From: an uncultured Pseudovibrio sp.
GTDB lineage: Bacteria; Pseudomonadota; Alphaproteobacteria; Rhizobiales; Stappiaceae
Direction: 5' to 3'
DNA: 45,883 nucleotides
NCBI GenBank assembly: GCA_947502585.1
Contig: CANNAV010000016.1
Location: 1 to 45,883, forward strand
The position numbers and the translations under genes are program-made. Below are positions 17,741 to 27,607 of the stretch, piece by piece. Below the pieces are notes generated by a model. It did no database searches and was not told the DNA's origin. It saw only the letters and a list, made by a program, of their open reading frames with translations. Positions within the stretch are counted from its first letter, which is position 1. Each line of letters begins with the position of its first letter.

Positions 17741-18801
17741 TCCTTACAGCCTTGCTCTTCGTTTTCTTTGGCAGTTTCTTCAGCTTGCCTGCGTTCTTTG
17801 GCTTCCAGCCGACGGCGGCTTTCATTGTCGTAAGCGCCAACGATACGCGCCACAAGCTCATGACGAACAACATCGCTCTCTGTGAAGTTCACACGAGAAA
17901 TACCCTCGACACCGCTCAGAATCTTCAATGCTTCACGCAACCCAGACATCTGGCCGGGAGGCAAATCGACCTGACTTGGGTCACCTGTTACGATCATCTT
18001 GGAGTTTTCTCCCAGGCGCGTCAGGAACATCTTCATCTGCATTGCTGTCGTATTCTGGGCTTCATCAAGAATAACGATCGCGTTTGACAGTGTGCGGCCA
18101 CGCATGAATGCCAGCGGCGCCACTTCAATCATGCCACTTTCTAAGCCACGCTCCAATTTCTCCGGCGCCATCATCTCGTTGAGGCCATCATAGAGTGGCC
18201 GCAGATACGGGTCGACCTTATCCTTCATATCGCCTGGTAAAAAGCCCAGACGTTCGCCAGCTTCAACAGCCGGACGGGACAAGATCATGCGATCAATCTC
18301 CCCACGCTCCAGCATTGCAGCAGCATAGGCAACCGCAAGGAAGGTTTTTCCTGTACCTGCGGGACCAACGCCGAATGTCAGGTCAGAACGGTCCATTGCC
18401 CGGATATAAGCGTCCTGAGCGGCAGTTCTGGCGACCAGCGTTTTGCGACGTGTTGCGATCTGCGCAAATGCCATGCGGGATTTGGGTTCCAATGTTGGCA
18501 GCGAAAGTTGCGCTTCAGCAGCTTCTGCCAGACGGATTGCGCCATCGACATCACCAGGAGCGATGTCGTGGCCACCCTGAAGACGCGTATAAAGCGACTC
18601 CAGAGCAAGTTTAGCCTGCTCTGTTGACGTTTTGTTGCCGCGAATGGTGACCTGATTTCCGTATGCAACTGCCTCAACACCCAATCGCTGTTCAATCAGC
18701 GCAAGGTTCTGGTCGAACTGACCGAACAGATCGCTCACAAGCCTGTTGTCTTCGAATGCCAATACCACATGCATCATATCTGATGCCGCAATGGGGCGCA
18801 T
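17737..18801 (-). CDS. PhoH-like ATPase (YbeZ type)
   Basis: This P-loop ATPase, next to ybeY, is a presumed RNA-metabolism partner of YbeY. It shows LALIEQRLGVEAVAYGNQVTI, the Walker A GVGPAGTGKTFLA, and the conserved SRPAVEAGERLGFLPGDM. Walker B is VILDEAQNTTAMQMKMFLTR, cut here as ILDEAQN, and the VTGDPSQVDLP motif follows. The best start is ATG 18801, which has AAGGA 6 bases upstream and gives 354 residues, close to family length. A GTG directly after the miaB stop (18891) would add a basic 30-residue extension that is not conserved. Confidence 0.94.
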   Translation of the reverse strand: MRPIAASDMMHVVLAFEDNRLVSDLFGQFDQNLALIEQRLGVEAVAYGNQVTIRGNKTSTEQAKLALESLYTRLQGGHDIAPGDVDGAIRLAEAAEAQLSLPTLEPKSRMAFAQIATRRKTLVARTAAQDAYIRAMDRSDLTFGVGPAGTGKTFLAVAYAAAMLERGEIDRMILSRPAVEAGERLGFLPGDMKDKVDPYLRPLYDGLNEMMAPEKLERGLESGMIEVAPLAFMRGRTLSNAIVILDEAQNTTAMQMKMFLTRLGENSKMIVTGDPSQVDLPPGQMSGLREALKILSGVEGISRVNFTESDVVRHELVARIVGAYDNESRRRLEAKERRQAEETAKENEEQGCKE

Positions 18802-18891
18802 GGCCGTCCTTGAAGCGGACGTTGTCTGGGCTCTGCCCTTCAAATAATGCCTCCGTTCGCTTTTCCGCGAGAATCTGGAAGCATCATGCAC

Positions 18892-20304
18892 CTAAACAAG
18901 GCGGCCTTCCAGACTATTTGCGCTGGCAGCGACAATTTCTACCGATCCGATTTCACCATACAGGCCCAACGGTGCATTTACATGAACTGGCTGGAGCCAT
19001 GGTGAACGACCTGCAAGCTGGCCTTCTCTGCGGCCTTCCTTCTCAAACAGTACATCAATTGTTTTTCCAATCAATGATGCATTGAAGTCTTTTTGCTGGG
19101 CGCTGAGCAGGTTTTGCAATTCGGCCAGACGCCCGGACTTCACCTGTTCGTCGATCTGCTCGTCCAGCGTTGCACCCGGTGTACCCGGACGTGGGCTGTA
19201 TTTGAAGGAGAATGCAGAGCCATAGGTAACGCGTTGAATCAAGTCCAGCGTGTCTTTGTGGTCCTGATCGGTCTCACCTGGAAAACCGACGATAAAATCG
19301 CCGGAAAGTGCGATATCATCACGCGCTTCACGAATGCGGTCGATCAGACGGAAGTAGTCATCGCGGGTGTGTTTGCGGTTCATTGCCTTCAGGATCGCAT
19401 CAGAACCTGACTGCACTGGTAAGTGCAGATAAGGCATCAGAGTATCAAGATCACGGTGAGCTGCAATCAGGCTGTCTTCCATATCCCGTGGGTGGGACGT
19501 AGTGTAACGCAGACGCTCAATACCGTCAATCTTAGCTAGCCGGAACAGAAGCTCACCAAGGCCCCATTCGCGGCCATCTGGTCCTTCGCCATGCCAGGCG
19601 TTAACGTTTTGGCCAAGCAGAGTCACTTCACGGACACCAGCCGCAGCCAAACGCTCGGTTTCCGTAACGATCTGTTCTACCTTACGAGAGATTTCAGCAC
19701 CGCGGGTGTAAGGCACCACGCAGAACGTACAAAACTTATCGCAGCCTTCCTGAACGGTCACAAATGCGGTTATTCCGCGCTTATGGACTGCTTCTCTGGA
19801 AAGGGTTGCGAGATGATTGAATTTCTCCTGAATATCAAACTCTGTCTCGACGACCTTTGCCCCGTTGGATGCTCTGTTCAGCAACTCTGGAAGGCGGTGG
19901 TAAGACTGAGGGCCGACAACGAGGTCAACAACAGGCGCACGGCGAGAGATCTCTGCACCTTCAGCCTGAGCGACACAGCCAGCGACAGATACCATCATCT
20001 GCTTGCCGTCTTTGGCTTTCGCTTCCTTCAGTTTGCGGATACGACCAAGTTCAGAATAGACCTTCTCTGCCGCCTTCTCGCGAATGTGGCATGTGTTCAG
20101 GATAACCAGATCCGCATCATCCGGATTTTCTGTTTTGACGTAACCGTCGTTGCTCAGCGCATCGTTCATACGCTCAGAGTCGTAGACGTTCATCTGACAG
20201 CCATAGGTCTTGATGAAAACCTTACGGGTCGCCTCGTTTTTCTCCGGCGCCTCCGCAGTGTTTTTAGATTGGCTCAGGTTTTCGTTCTCTACAAGGTTAT
20301 CCAT
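18892..20304 (-). CDS. miaB: tRNA-2-methylthio-N6-dimethylallyladenosine synthase MiaB
   Basis: MiaB is a radical-SAM enzyme that methylthiolates i6A37 in tRNAs reading UNN codons. The N-terminal UPF0004 domain has cysteines in [16 protein letters not shown] and VAGCVAQ for one Fe-S cluster. The radical-SAM motif CDKFCTFC binds the second. The C-terminal TRAM domain follows RPGTPGA. The ATG at 20304 is chosen because GAGGA lies 6 bases before it, giving 470 residues; an in-frame start at 20370 adds unconserved sequence. It precedes phoH. Confidence 0.97.
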   Translation of the reverse strand: MDNLVENENLSQSKNTAEAPEKNEATRKVFIKTYGCQMNVYDSERMNDALSNDGYVKTENPDDADLVILNTCHIREKAAEKVYSELGRIRKLKEAKAKDGKQMMVSVAGCVAQAEGAEISRRAPVVDLVVGPQSYHRLPELLNRASNGAKVVETEFDIQEKFNHLATLSREAVHKRGITAFVTVQEGCDKFCTFCVVPYTRGAEISRKVEQIVTETERLAAAGVREVTLLGQNVNAWHGEGPDGREWGLGELLFRLAKIDGIERLRYTTSHPRDMEDSLIAAHRDLDTLMPYLHLPVQSGSDAILKAMNRKHTRDDYFRLIDRIREARDDIALSGDFIVGFPGETDQDHKDTLDLIQRVTYGSAFSFKYSPRPGTPGATLDEQIDEQVKSGRLAELQNLLSAQQKDFNASLIGKTIDVLFEKEGRREGQLAGRSPWLQPVHVNAPLGLYGEIGSVEIVAASANSLEGRLV

Positions 20305-20461
20305 TAAATCCTCAAGTGGATCTGCTGCCGGGGTATACTTTTCTCTCAATGCCCGGCAATTCGAGCGCACCTGCCTGTTTCAACAGAAATGCCAGCTCGT
20401 CATTTTCAGAATTTCGGAGAGCTTTACTCTGTTTTACACAGAAAGAGAAGCCTTGTCTTGA

Positions 20462-21277
20462 TCAGGCCTGCGCCCGCTCTTCCTGTATGCGAACATTTCC
20501 CTGCAATGATTCAATGGTCATCCCTCTGACCCGCTCTTCCAGGTCGTGTGTTAAGCGTTTGCGATTAGTCGCTTTATCGATAGGAATGGGAGTTCCCCAC
20601 GTCAATTCGACATCCAACCCGCCCTCTTTAATGACAGACCACAGATGACCGGCAAGTTCCATGTCACCATACCAGGCAACATGAGCGCGCCAGAAGCGTC
20701 CCATTGGCATCCCTTGCAGGCGCGTGTAAGCAATTGAGAGTGGTTGCACATAGGCTACGTCTTTTTCGCCTACATTCATTGCGTGATGAACAGCACCGAC
20801 AAGTGCAGACCGGAATGGTAATACTTCATTGCCATTGCTGGATGTGCCTTCTGCAAACAACACCATCGCATCGCCCTGAGCCATGCGCTGAGCGACTTCC
20901 TGCGCGACGCGGCCAGTGGCAGTTCTTCGATGTCGATTGACAAATACTGTCCGCTGAAGCTTGGCAAACCGGCCAAAAATCGGCCATCCGGCAACTTCAG
21001 ACTTCGCAATAAAGCTCAGCGGCCTGGTGCCCCCGATAACGACTATATCCAGCCAGGAGCAATGATTGGAAGTGACGAGAAGAGGGCGCTCCGACGCCAT
21101 TTCTCCATGCTGCCGGACCCGCAGTCCAATCAAACGAGAAGCTGCTTTGTGCCAGAGCAGAGGGATTTGTCGCTGAACCGGCCAGCCGAGCTTCATTGCC
21201 AGCCACTGGGAGGGCACGAGGGTCACCGTTATGAGTGTCAGTGCGGCAAGTATGCAGACTGCTTTCACAGTTGCCAT
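20462..21277 (-). CDS. Lysophospholipid acyltransferase family protein (PlsC-like)
   Basis: The protein has an N-terminal hydrophobic anchor (residues 5-30) and the acyltransferase HX4D motif in SNHCSWLD (His72, Asp77). It also has FVNRHRR and the substrate-binding FAEGTSSNGNEVLPFRSAL. It probably transfers an acyl chain to a lysophospholipid or a lyso-ornithine lipid at the inner membrane; PlsC and OlsA cannot be separated by eye. The ATG at 21277 has AGGGG 6 bases upstream, and the fur-family stop is only 9 bases before the start. Confidence 0.9.
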   Translation of the reverse strand: MATVKAVCILAALTLITVTLVPSQWLAMKLGWPVQRQIPLLWHKAASRLIGLRVRQHGEMASERPLLVTSNHCSWLDIVVIGGTRPLSFIAKSEVAGWPIFGRFAKLQRTVFVNRHRRTATGRVAQEVAQRMAQGDAMVLFAEGTSSNGNEVLPFRSALVGAVHHAMNVGEKDVAYVQPLSIAYTRLQGMPMGRFWRAHVAWYGDMELAGHLWSVIKEGGLDVELTWGTPIPIDKATNRKRLTHDLEERVRGMTIESLQGNVRIQEERAQA

Positions 21278-21286
21278 GCTCGGCCC

Positions 21287-21712
21287 CTATTTTTCATCTA
21301 GCGGAATACCGTAAAGCTCCAGGCGATGATCAACAAGTTTGAAGCCCAACCTACGTGCGACTTCCTCCTGCATCTTTTCGATTTCTTCACTGCGGAACTC
21401 AATCACATCCCCTGTGCGCAGGTCGATCAGGTGATCGTGGTGCTCATCAGAAACCGTTTCATATCTGGAGCGACCATCGCGGAAATCGTGACGTTCGATA
21501 ATACCTGAATCTTCGAAAAGCTTCACTGTCCGGTAAACAGTTGAGATAGAGATCTTGGGGTCGATCCTGGAAGCTCTTCTGTAAAGCTCTTCCACATCCG
21601 GGTGGTCTTCAGCAGACTGGATTACATCAGCAATCACGCGGCGCTGTTCTGTCATCCGCATACCTTTATGAGCACATATTTCAATCAGCGTCATTTTTTC
21701 TTCTGCCGTCAT
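21287..21712 (-). CDS. Fur-family metalloregulator (Fur/Mur type)
   Basis: The DNA-binding winged helix spans TEQRRVIADVIQ to ISISTVYRTVKLFEDSGII. The dimerisation domain keeps the regulatory metal ligands HHDHLI, a Glu-rich EFRSEEIE and DHRLELYG. The CxxC structural zinc pairs of classical Fur are absent, as in many alphaproteobacterial Fur/Mur proteins, which respond to manganese or iron. The ATG at 21712 is preferred over TTG 21721, whose GAGGA is too close. It sits between rimI and plsC. Iron versus manganese specificity cannot be told from sequence alone. Confidence 0.9.
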   Translation of the reverse strand: MTAEEKMTLIEICAHKGMRMTEQRRVIADVIQSAEDHPDVEELYRRASRIDPKISISTVYRTVKLFEDSGIIERHDFRDGRSRYETVSDEHHDHLIDLRTGDVIEFRSEEIEKMQEEVARRLGFKLVDHRLELYGIPLDEK

Positions 21713-21861
21713 TTGCCCCAATTCCTCAAAACCACACAGGCACCACAGTTTCAGTCTGCGTTGGTATTCTAGCTCCCCAAACTGTAAGAGAGAAGAACCA
21801 GTTTCACTGTAACTCGGTTTACGCTTGATCTAAAAGCCTCATTTCACATGCGTAGTGTCGC

Positions 21862-22347
21862 TTAAACGAGATCGCAACGCATAACAAGCGCTGTTCCACT
21901 GCCTTCGCTGGCCGCATAATACGCTTTTCTCTCTCCAACCTGCTTGAAGCCCAAATTTTTATAAAGCTTCAGCGCGAAGCTGTTCGCCTCATCCACTTCC
22001 AGGAAAAGTGCTTCGGTACGATCACAGTAAAGCTGGAAGATGGCCGCCTCCATTAGTTGGCGTCCTATCCCCTTCTTCTGATGCTTAGGGGAGACTGCAA
22101 TTGTCAAGACTTCGGCTTCTCCTGCGATTGAGCGGATCACAACAAAGCCCAGATCGATTTTGCCAGTCACACCAGAGGTGCGCGCGGCAAGGAAGAAGAC
22201 CCCTTTTTGCTCAAAGATTGCTGCAAGTTCTGCCGTGCCCCAATTCTGCCTGAAGCACTCGGCTTGAAGTTTCGCCAGTTTAGGCAGGTCGTCTTTCTCA
22301 GCGCGCTCGATAACCGGCCGCTTTTCTGATGTCCACCAGGACTTCAT
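21862..22347 (-). CDS. rimI: Ribosomal-protein-alanine N-acetyltransferase RimI
   Basis: This is a GNAT-fold acetyltransferase of 161 residues with the acetyl-CoA loop in VSPKHQKKGIGRQLMEAAI and the RimI-typical LEVDEANSFALKLYKNLGFKQVGERKAYY, shown here by LYKNLGFKQVG. RimI acetylates the N-terminal alanine of ribosomal protein S18. Its ATG overlaps the tsaB stop (ATGA), so the pair is coupled, the usual tsaB-rimI arrangement. Confidence 0.93.
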   Translation of the reverse strand: MKSWWTSEKRPVIERAEKDDLPKLAKLQAECFRQNWGTAELAAIFEQKGVFFLAARTSGVTGKIDLGFVVIRSIAGEAEVLTIAVSPKHQKKGIGRQLMEAAIFQLYCDRTEALFLEVDEANSFALKLYKNLGFKQVGERKAYYAASEGSGTALVMRCDLV

Positions 22348-23024
22348 TGACGGCGTACCTTTCCTTTCTCACCTGGAACAGCATCAGGCGCCCGAAGGTA
22401 GAGCGGCATCGGAGCTTTGTCCTGAAGCTTTGCACCTTTACCGAGCTTAGCGATGTAGTCAATTGATGCTGCAGCGGCATCACTACAGACGCGAGATTTA
22501 TCTACGCCGGCAGCATTGGCGACAGCCTGTGCTGCAGAGCCCGCCAAAATGGTCTCAGCATCAAGGCTGTGTGCGAGATCCTTAACGGTTGAAACGCGGG
22601 CCTCTCCAATCGGAGCACCAGTTTCATCAAACATTTGACAATAAACTTCATTTCGGCGCGCATCGAGAACCACCAGAATTGGTTTTCTTACGGGAGCAGC
22701 GTCCAGAGATTCGTGAGCGATTGCAGCCAATGTTGTGACCGAAACAACAGGCTTTTCGAGAACCAGCCCAAACCCACGCGCAATGGAGAGCCCTACACGG
22801 AGACCTGTAAAACTACCCGGACCAACATTTACGACAATACGGTCCAGTGAGCTAAACGTGGTTGAGGAATCCGCCATAACACTCGCAACCATGCCCATAA
22901 TGCGTTCAGCATGACCCCGTCCAAGATCTTCGCTTTGGCAGACAATATCCTCAGTACCGCCTTCATAAGTTAAAACGGCGGCAGCACAGGTACTTAGTGC
23001 GGTATCAATAGCAAGCAGCTTCAT
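22344..23024 (-). CDS. tsaB: tRNA threonylcarbamoyladenosine biosynthesis protein TsaB
   Basis: TsaB is the ASKHA-fold partner of TsaD in forming t6A37 on ANN-decoding tRNAs. The 226-residue protein starts MKLLAIDTALSTCAAAV and contains VNVGPGSFTGLRVGLSIARG and LDARRNEVYCQMF, all family signatures. It is the first gene of the minus-strand run down to lnt. The Shine-Dalgarno region is weak. A small GGTTG/CAACC hairpin is in the upstream gap. Confidence 0.95.
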   Translation of the reverse strand: MKLLAIDTALSTCAAAVLTYEGGTEDIVCQSEDLGRGHAERIMGMVASVMADSSTTFSSLDRIVVNVGPGSFTGLRVGLSIARGFGLVLEKPVVSVTTLAAIAHESLDAAPVRKPILVVLDARRNEVYCQMFDETGAPIGEARVSTVKDLAHSLDAETILAGSAAQAVANAAGVDKSRVCSDAAAASIDYIAKLGKGAKLQDKAPMPLYLRAPDAVPGEKGKVRRQ

Positions 23025-23103
23025 AGGTTCGGCTTATCGTCAGGGCATCTGGTTGTCGAGCAACCAATTCGTTTAACACCTGGGGTATTTGGGGGGCCTG
23101 CAA

Positions 23104-23127
23104 CAAAAAGGGCAGCTGGTGCTGCCC
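23104..23127 (-). terminator. Intrinsic terminator of the Nfu gene
   Basis: GGGCAGC (23110-23116) and GCTGCCC (23121-23127) form a perfect 7-bp stem with a 4-base loop, followed on the minus strand by TTTTTG. It begins 28 bases after the stop of the Nfu-type gene. Confidence 0.85.
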
Positions 23128-23154
23128 GTTTCAGACTATTTACATCAGAAAAAG

Positions 23155-23715
23155 CTACATTTGTCTAACCTCTTGAACTTCTGGGATGAAATGCCGCATC
23201 AGGTTCTGAATGCCGTGGCTCAGTGTGGCTGTTGAGGATGGGCAGCCTGCACAGGCGCCGCGCATGCTCAAATAAACGATACCCTCGCGATATCCCCTGA
23301 ATGTTATATCGCCACCATCCTGAGCAACAGCAGGGCGTACGCGGGTTTCGAGCAGCTCCTTGATCATGCTTACAGTCTCTTCGTCGTTCGCGTCGAAGAA
23401 CTCTTCTCCTGTATCTCCATCACCAGTTTCCTCACCTTTCAGGATTGGGGTGTTAGCCATGAAGTTTTCCATAATCGCACCAAGAATAGCCGGGCGCATA
23501 TGCTGCCAGTCAGTTTCGTCCTTGGTTACAGTGATAAAATCATGACCAAAGAAGATGCCAACGACGCCTTGAATAGTAAAAAGCTTCTCTGCCAGAGGCG
23601 AGATCGTGGCTTCTCCTGCCGAGCGAAAATCGCGTGTGCCTTCCGACAATACCACGCGGCCTGGCAAAAACTTGAGAGTTGCCGGATTTGGTGTCGCTTC
23701 GGTCTGAATGAACAT
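23155..23715 (-). CDS. NifU/Nfu-type Fe-S cluster scaffold protein
   Basis: The 186-residue protein has the Nfu N-terminal domain (MFIQTEATPNPATLKFLPG) and a C-terminal NifU-like domain (VRPAVAQDGGDITFRGY, then GACAGCPSS with the CxxC that binds a 4Fe-4S cluster). It resembles mitochondrial NFU1 and should act as an intermediate Fe-S carrier. The ATG at 23715 fits the conserved family start; an upstream start at 23754 adds 13 unconserved residues. It follows the universal stress gene and ends in a strong terminator. Confidence 0.93.
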   Translation of the reverse strand: MFIQTEATPNPATLKFLPGRVVLSEGTRDFRSAGEATISPLAEKLFTIQGVVGIFFGHDFITVTKDETDWQHMRPAILGAIMENFMANTPILKGEETGDGDTGEEFFDANDEETVSMIKELLETRVRPAVAQDGGDITFRGYREGIVYLSMRGACAGCPSSTATLSHGIQNLMRHFIPEVQEVRQM

Positions 23716-23831
23716 GTTTTTGTTTCCGATTTTTATGCCAAAGAGCTTTCGCAAGCAATCTAAGCACAGTTTACACTACTTAACGCTTCAGCAATAACTG
23801 TTTTCAAGCTCTATATGATAGGTAAATCTGA

Positions 23832-24326
23832 TCAGGCAAGAGCATCAAGCGCATCATCGTCCAAATTACCTGGCACGATGGTTGTCGGAATCGGAAATGT
23901 TCCAGCCGATTTGCCTGCAATAGATGAAACAAGAGGCCCAGGACCTTCTTTACTGGTTCCTGCTGCCAACACAAGAATCGCAATGTCTGCATCTTCTTCA
24001 ATCAGGCCGATAATCTCATCTGACTGGTGACCTTCACGGACAACCAACTCTGGTTCTGTCCGGGCGGCAGCCCTTACCTTTTCAGCGGCTTTTGCCAAAA
24101 TGGTGTCTGCATTGTCACGAGCTTCCTGACGCATAATGTCCTCAACTCCCAGCCAGTGCTGGAAGTTTCCGGGTGCAATAACATAGAGCAAGAGCACAAC
24201 GCCGCCGGTACGGGCCGCACGCTTTGAGGCGTAAACAATGGCTCGACCACCTTCCGGAGTATCATCGACGACAACGAGAAACTTACGGTTGTGACCTTCT
24301 TCATTACTTTTGCGAATAGCTACCAT
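23832..24326 (-). CDS. Universal stress protein (UspA family)
   Basis: This is a single Usp domain of 164 residues: KFLVVVDDTPEGGRAIVYASKRAA at the start, shown by VVVDDTPEG, then VLAAGTSKEGPGPLVSS and FPIPTTIVPG at the end. The ATP-binding G-2x-G-9x-G(S/T) motif is not clearly intact, so nucleotide binding is doubtful. It lies just downstream of hslU and upstream of the Nfu gene, all on the minus strand. The gap to hslU has an 8-bp-class hairpin (around 24330-24356) but no U-run. Confidence 0.88.
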   Translation of the reverse strand: MVAIRKSNEEGHNRKFLVVVDDTPEGGRAIVYASKRAARTGGVVLLLYVIAPGNFQHWLGVEDIMRQEARDNADTILAKAAEKVRAAARTEPELVVREGHQSDEIIGLIEEDADIAILVLAAGTSKEGPGPLVSSIAGKSAGTFPIPTTIVPGNLDDDALDALA

Positions 24327-24418
24327 TTCGGCATGCTGCCACCTGAGGTGGTATGCGGCAAGTATTTTTCCTTGCCATATACCGTTAGGTTTTCTTTTTC
24401 CTGCTGATTTTTTGTCAG

Positions 24419-25723
24419 TCAGAGGATGAACTGAGACAAATCGACATTCTTGGCCAGTTCGCTGACATTAGATTTCACGTAGGCTGCATCAATTGCGACC
24501 TGCTCACCAGACTTATCCGGCGCGGCAAAGGAAATCTCATCCAAAACACGTTCCATCACAGTCTGCAAGCGGCGCGCACCAATGTTTTCGACCGTCGCAT
24601 TCAAATCAACAGCGACTGTCGCGATCTCATCAATTGCATCCTCGGTAAACTCAATGCTAACGCTTTCCGTTGCCATCAGTGCAACATATTGCTTGATCAG
24701 ACTGGCTTCCGTATCTGTCAGGATCTTGACAAAGTCCTCTTTCGTCAAAGCTTTCAGCTCAACGCGGATCGGGAGGCGACCTTGAAGTTCAGGCAGAAGA
24801 TCTGATGGCTTTGAGACGTGGAATGCACCAGACGCGATGAAAAGAATGTGGTCTGTTTTCACCGGACCGTGCTTTGTTGAAACAACAGTACCCTCAATCA
24901 GTGGCAGTAAGTCGCGCTGAACACCTTCACGGGACACGTCACCACCATTACGGCCATCTTTTCCACAGATTTTATCGATTTCGTCAAGAAACACGATGCC
25001 GGATTCTTCAACCAGCTCAATCGCCTCCTGAATAATTTTCTCTTCGTCAAGAAGCTTGTCAGATTCCTCTGCCAGAAGCAGCTTATGACTATCTTTGACG
25101 CTTGTACGCTTTGGCTTGGTCTGACCACCAAATGCCTTGCCCAGCATGTCAGAGATATTCATAACACCAACGCTGCCTCCTGGCATGCCAGGAATATCAA
25201 AACTAGGCATTTGTGGGTTAGTGCGCACCTCAACTTCTATTTCTTTATCGTCGAGATCACCCTCACGAAGTTTCTTGCGGAATGTGTCGCGGGTGGATGG
25301 GCTCGCATTGTTGCCAACGAGTGCGTCCAGTACACGCTCTTCGGCGAGCACGTGCGCTTTTGCTTCCACTTCTTTGCGGCTTTGTTCACGGACAAGCGCA
25401 ATGCTGGACTCAACCAGATCACGTATGATCTGCTCTACGTCGCGACCAACGTAGCCCACCTCGGTGAACTTGGTAGCTTCAACTTTTGTGAAAGGCGCAT
25501 TAGCAAGCTTTGCCAGGCGACGAGAGATTTCAGTCTTACCAACACCGGTCGGGCCGATCATGAGAATGTTCTTTGGCTGCACTTCTTCACGCAACTCATC
25601 ATCCAGCTGCTGACGACGCCATCTGTTGCGCAGTGCAATTGCCACGGCGCGTTTTGCATCATGCTGACCAATGATGTAGCGATCTAATTCGCTAACGATT
25701 TCCCGAGGAGAGAAATTTGTCAT
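24419..25723 (-). CDS. hslU: ATP-dependent protease ATPase subunit HslU
   Basis: HslU is the AAA+ unfoldase that feeds substrates to the HslV peptidase. The 434 residues start [20 protein letters not shown], with Walker A GPTGVGKT at 57-64, the family motif [14 protein letters not shown], Walker [10 protein letters not shown] and the C-terminal DLSQFIL that docks on HslV. The ATG at 25723 overlaps the stop of the upstream membrane-protein gene as ATGA. Its own ribosome-binding site is weak, so translation probably depends on that coupling. An in-frame extension to 25816 is not conserved. Confidence 0.97.
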   Translation of the reverse strand: MTNFSPREIVSELDRYIIGQHDAKRAVAIALRNRWRRQQLDDELREEVQPKNILMIGPTGVGKTEISRRLAKLANAPFTKVEATKFTEVGYVGRDVEQIIRDLVESSIALVREQSRKEVEAKAHVLAEERVLDALVGNNASPSTRDTFRKKLREGDLDDKEIEVEVRTNPQMPSFDIPGMPGGSVGVMNISDMLGKAFGGQTKPKRTSVKDSHKLLLAEESDKLLDEEKIIQEAIELVEESGIVFLDEIDKICGKDGRNGGDVSREGVQRDLLPLIEGTVVSTKHGPVKTDHILFIASGAFHVSKPSDLLPELQGRLPIRVELKALTKEDFVKILTDTEASLIKQYVALMATESVSIEFTEDAIDEIATVAVDLNATVENIGARRLQTVMERVLDEISFAAPDKSGEQVAIDAAYVKSNVSELAKNVDLSQFIL

Positions 25724-26796
25724 TTTCTTACTTTCTGGTTCCGGATAGGTGGCAGATATGTAGTGAGTGTGGTTCCTGCAAGAGGGCGCATGACGATCCG
25801 CCGCGCCGCGTTCCATCCTGAACCAAGCAGCAAGACAAAACTCCCAAGCAAGACAAGGGAGACAGCAGTTAGTTGCGTCTCAGAAAAGTCGGCAGACTCC
25901 AGCAAATAGGCGAATGCGAAGCCGAGATAACTCAGCGCTGCAACCAACATTGCACGGCGGTCAATGACGAGAGCAACCGCACCAAACGCCAAGACAACTG
26001 GGATGGAGACAAAAGCGTAGGCCTCAGCCTGCTGTTCAAAGTACACCCCACTTAAGATAGAGTGAACGATAAGCGGAGCTGCAAGCAGGTGAAGCCAGAA
26101 AGCCTTGTCTGTATTGAGCGTTTCCCGCCTGGGATCTTTGGTATCAAAGTACATTGCGCAGGCGAATGCAAACAGGCCACAAACCAGCGAGACCTGAGAC
26201 AGATAATCGAAGATTTTTGTGTCGGTTACCTGTGTCAGCACGCCAAGCATAAGGGCCATAATCCCGGCGACGATAACCGTCAGCGTGATCGGAACCTTGA
26301 AGCGCCAGTAAAACAATGAAGCACCAACCAGGGCGAAGACGGAGCTTAAAATCACCTGAATGGCCTCAGAGTCGCTACTCAGGACATCAGGTGTGAACAG
26401 GCCAAATCCAACGAGCGCAATTGAAGCTCCGAACAGGCCTACCAGCAAAATTGAAGGGAGAGCCAGCTTTTTGATCCTGGTGAACCATTCGGCCAGCACC
26501 CATATGATGATTGCAGCGGTACCCGCAACGGCCGCTGTTGGCAGGCCTCCCTGCGTGAGAGGTCCACCCAGGCCAGTGACATATCCAACAAACAGGATCA
26601 GGATACCCAGGCTGATGAAAACATCATGAAAACCTCGCGTAAACCGGACTTCTTCCGGGTCTTGAAGGTTTTTCGCGGTTTGCTGGATCTGAATATTTTC
26701 AGCTTGAATGGATAGATAGGAGACGAGTTTATCAGCCTGATCTGCGCTGATAATTCCCGCGGAGATCGCTCCGGTGAGAGATGCTCTTGATATCAT
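25720..26796 (-). CDS. Polytopic membrane protein between hslV and hslU (possibly DUF2157-like)
   Basis: I do not recognise a function. The 358-residue protein has a short soluble N-terminus (about residues 1-50) with [19 protein letters not shown], reminiscent of DUF2157-type proteins. About ten hydrophobic segments follow, the first near [14 protein letters not shown] and the last near [15 protein letters not shown], then a basic tail. GAGGA precedes the ATG at 26796 by 4 bases. The stop overlaps the hslU start as ATGA, and hslV lies 139 bases upstream, so it is embedded in the hslVU operon. Whether it has any part in HslUV proteolysis or heat stress is unknown. Confidence 0.85.
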   Translation of the reverse strand: MISRASLTGAISAGIISADQADKLVSYLSIQAENIQIQQTAKNLQDPEEVRFTRGFHDVFISLGILILFVGYVTGLGGPLTQGGLPTAAVAGTAAIIIWVLAEWFTRIKKLALPSILLVGLFGASIALVGFGLFTPDVLSSDSEAIQVILSSVFALVGASLFYWRFKVPITLTVIVAGIMALMLGVLTQVTDTKIFDYLSQVSLVCGLFAFACAMYFDTKDPRRETLNTDKAFWLHLLAAPLIVHSILSGVYFEQQAEAYAFVSIPVVLAFGAVALVIDRRAMLVAALSYLGFAFAYLLESADFSETQLTAVSLVLLGSFVLLLGSGWNAARRIVMRPLAGTTLTTYLPPIRNQKVRK

Positions 26797-26935
26797 CAGT
26801 TCCTCGTCAAATCCAAATGGAACAGTAAAAGCTTTAAGTATCCGTGGCTTAGTAAATCAGGCTGATCTAAAAATGCTTTGAACGCAAAACCGAAGATCGA
26901 AACTCATTAATCTCAAGTCTTTTCTGTGGCGGTGG

Positions 26936-27484
26936 TTACTCTTCGTCAAGCATTTCGACGGTGACGTTGCTGTTTGTGTAGACGCAGATGTCTGCTGCAA
27001 TCGTCATGGACTTGCGGCAAACCTCTTCTGCGGTCAGATCCATATCGACAAGAGCACGTGCCGCTGACAACGCGAAATTGCCACCAGAACCGATGCCCAT
27101 AACACCGTTTTCCGGCTCAAGTACATCACCCGTACCTGTCAGCACCAGAGAGTGCTTTTTGTCAGCAACCAGCATCATAGCTTCCAAACGGCGTAAATAA
27201 CGGTCCGTCCGCCAGTCTTTTGCCATCTCAACACATGCACGCATCAGCTGGTCCGGGTATTGTTCAAGCTTGGCTTCAAGGCGCTCAAACAACGTGAACG
27301 CATCGGCTGTAGCACCTGCAAAACCTGCGATAACCTTACCACCTGCCAGTGGGCGGACCTTACGGGCAGTGCCTTTGATGACCGTTGATCCAAGAGACAC
27401 CTGACCGTCTCCAGCAATTACGACTTTGCCGCCTTTACGCACGGTCAATATAGTTGTTCCGTGCCACTGTTCAGGCTCACTCAT
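26936..27484 (-). CDS. hslV: ATP-dependent protease peptidase subunit HslV
   Basis: HslV is the proteasome-beta-like threonine peptidase of the HslUV complex. The 182 residues include a short propeptide ending WHG before the catalytic Thr10 ([20 protein letters not shown] region). [17 protein letters not shown] and [16 protein letters not shown] follow, both diagnostic. The ATG at 27484 has GGAG 7 bases upstream. It precedes the membrane-protein gene and hslU. No clear RpoH-type promoter was found in the upstream 120 bases, where only a CGCATT/AATGCG hairpin stands out. Confidence 0.97.
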   Translation of the reverse strand: MSEPEQWHGTTILTVRKGGKVVIAGDGQVSLGSTVIKGTARKVRPLAGGKVIAGFAGATADAFTLFERLEAKLEQYPDQLMRACVEMAKDWRTDRYLRRLEAMMLVADKKHSLVLTGTGDVLEPENGVMGIGSGGNFALSAARALVDMDLTAEEVCRKSMTIAADICVYTNSNVTVEMLDEE

Positions 27485-27607
27485 TCATTTTCTCCAGAGC
27501 TCTAACCGCAACGGAACAAACTCCCGCGCAACTCAATTTGAAATTTGTGTCTGGGGTATTATGTATGTAGTCACTTCCGCATTGCCAATGCGAAAAGGCA
27601 AATAAAC

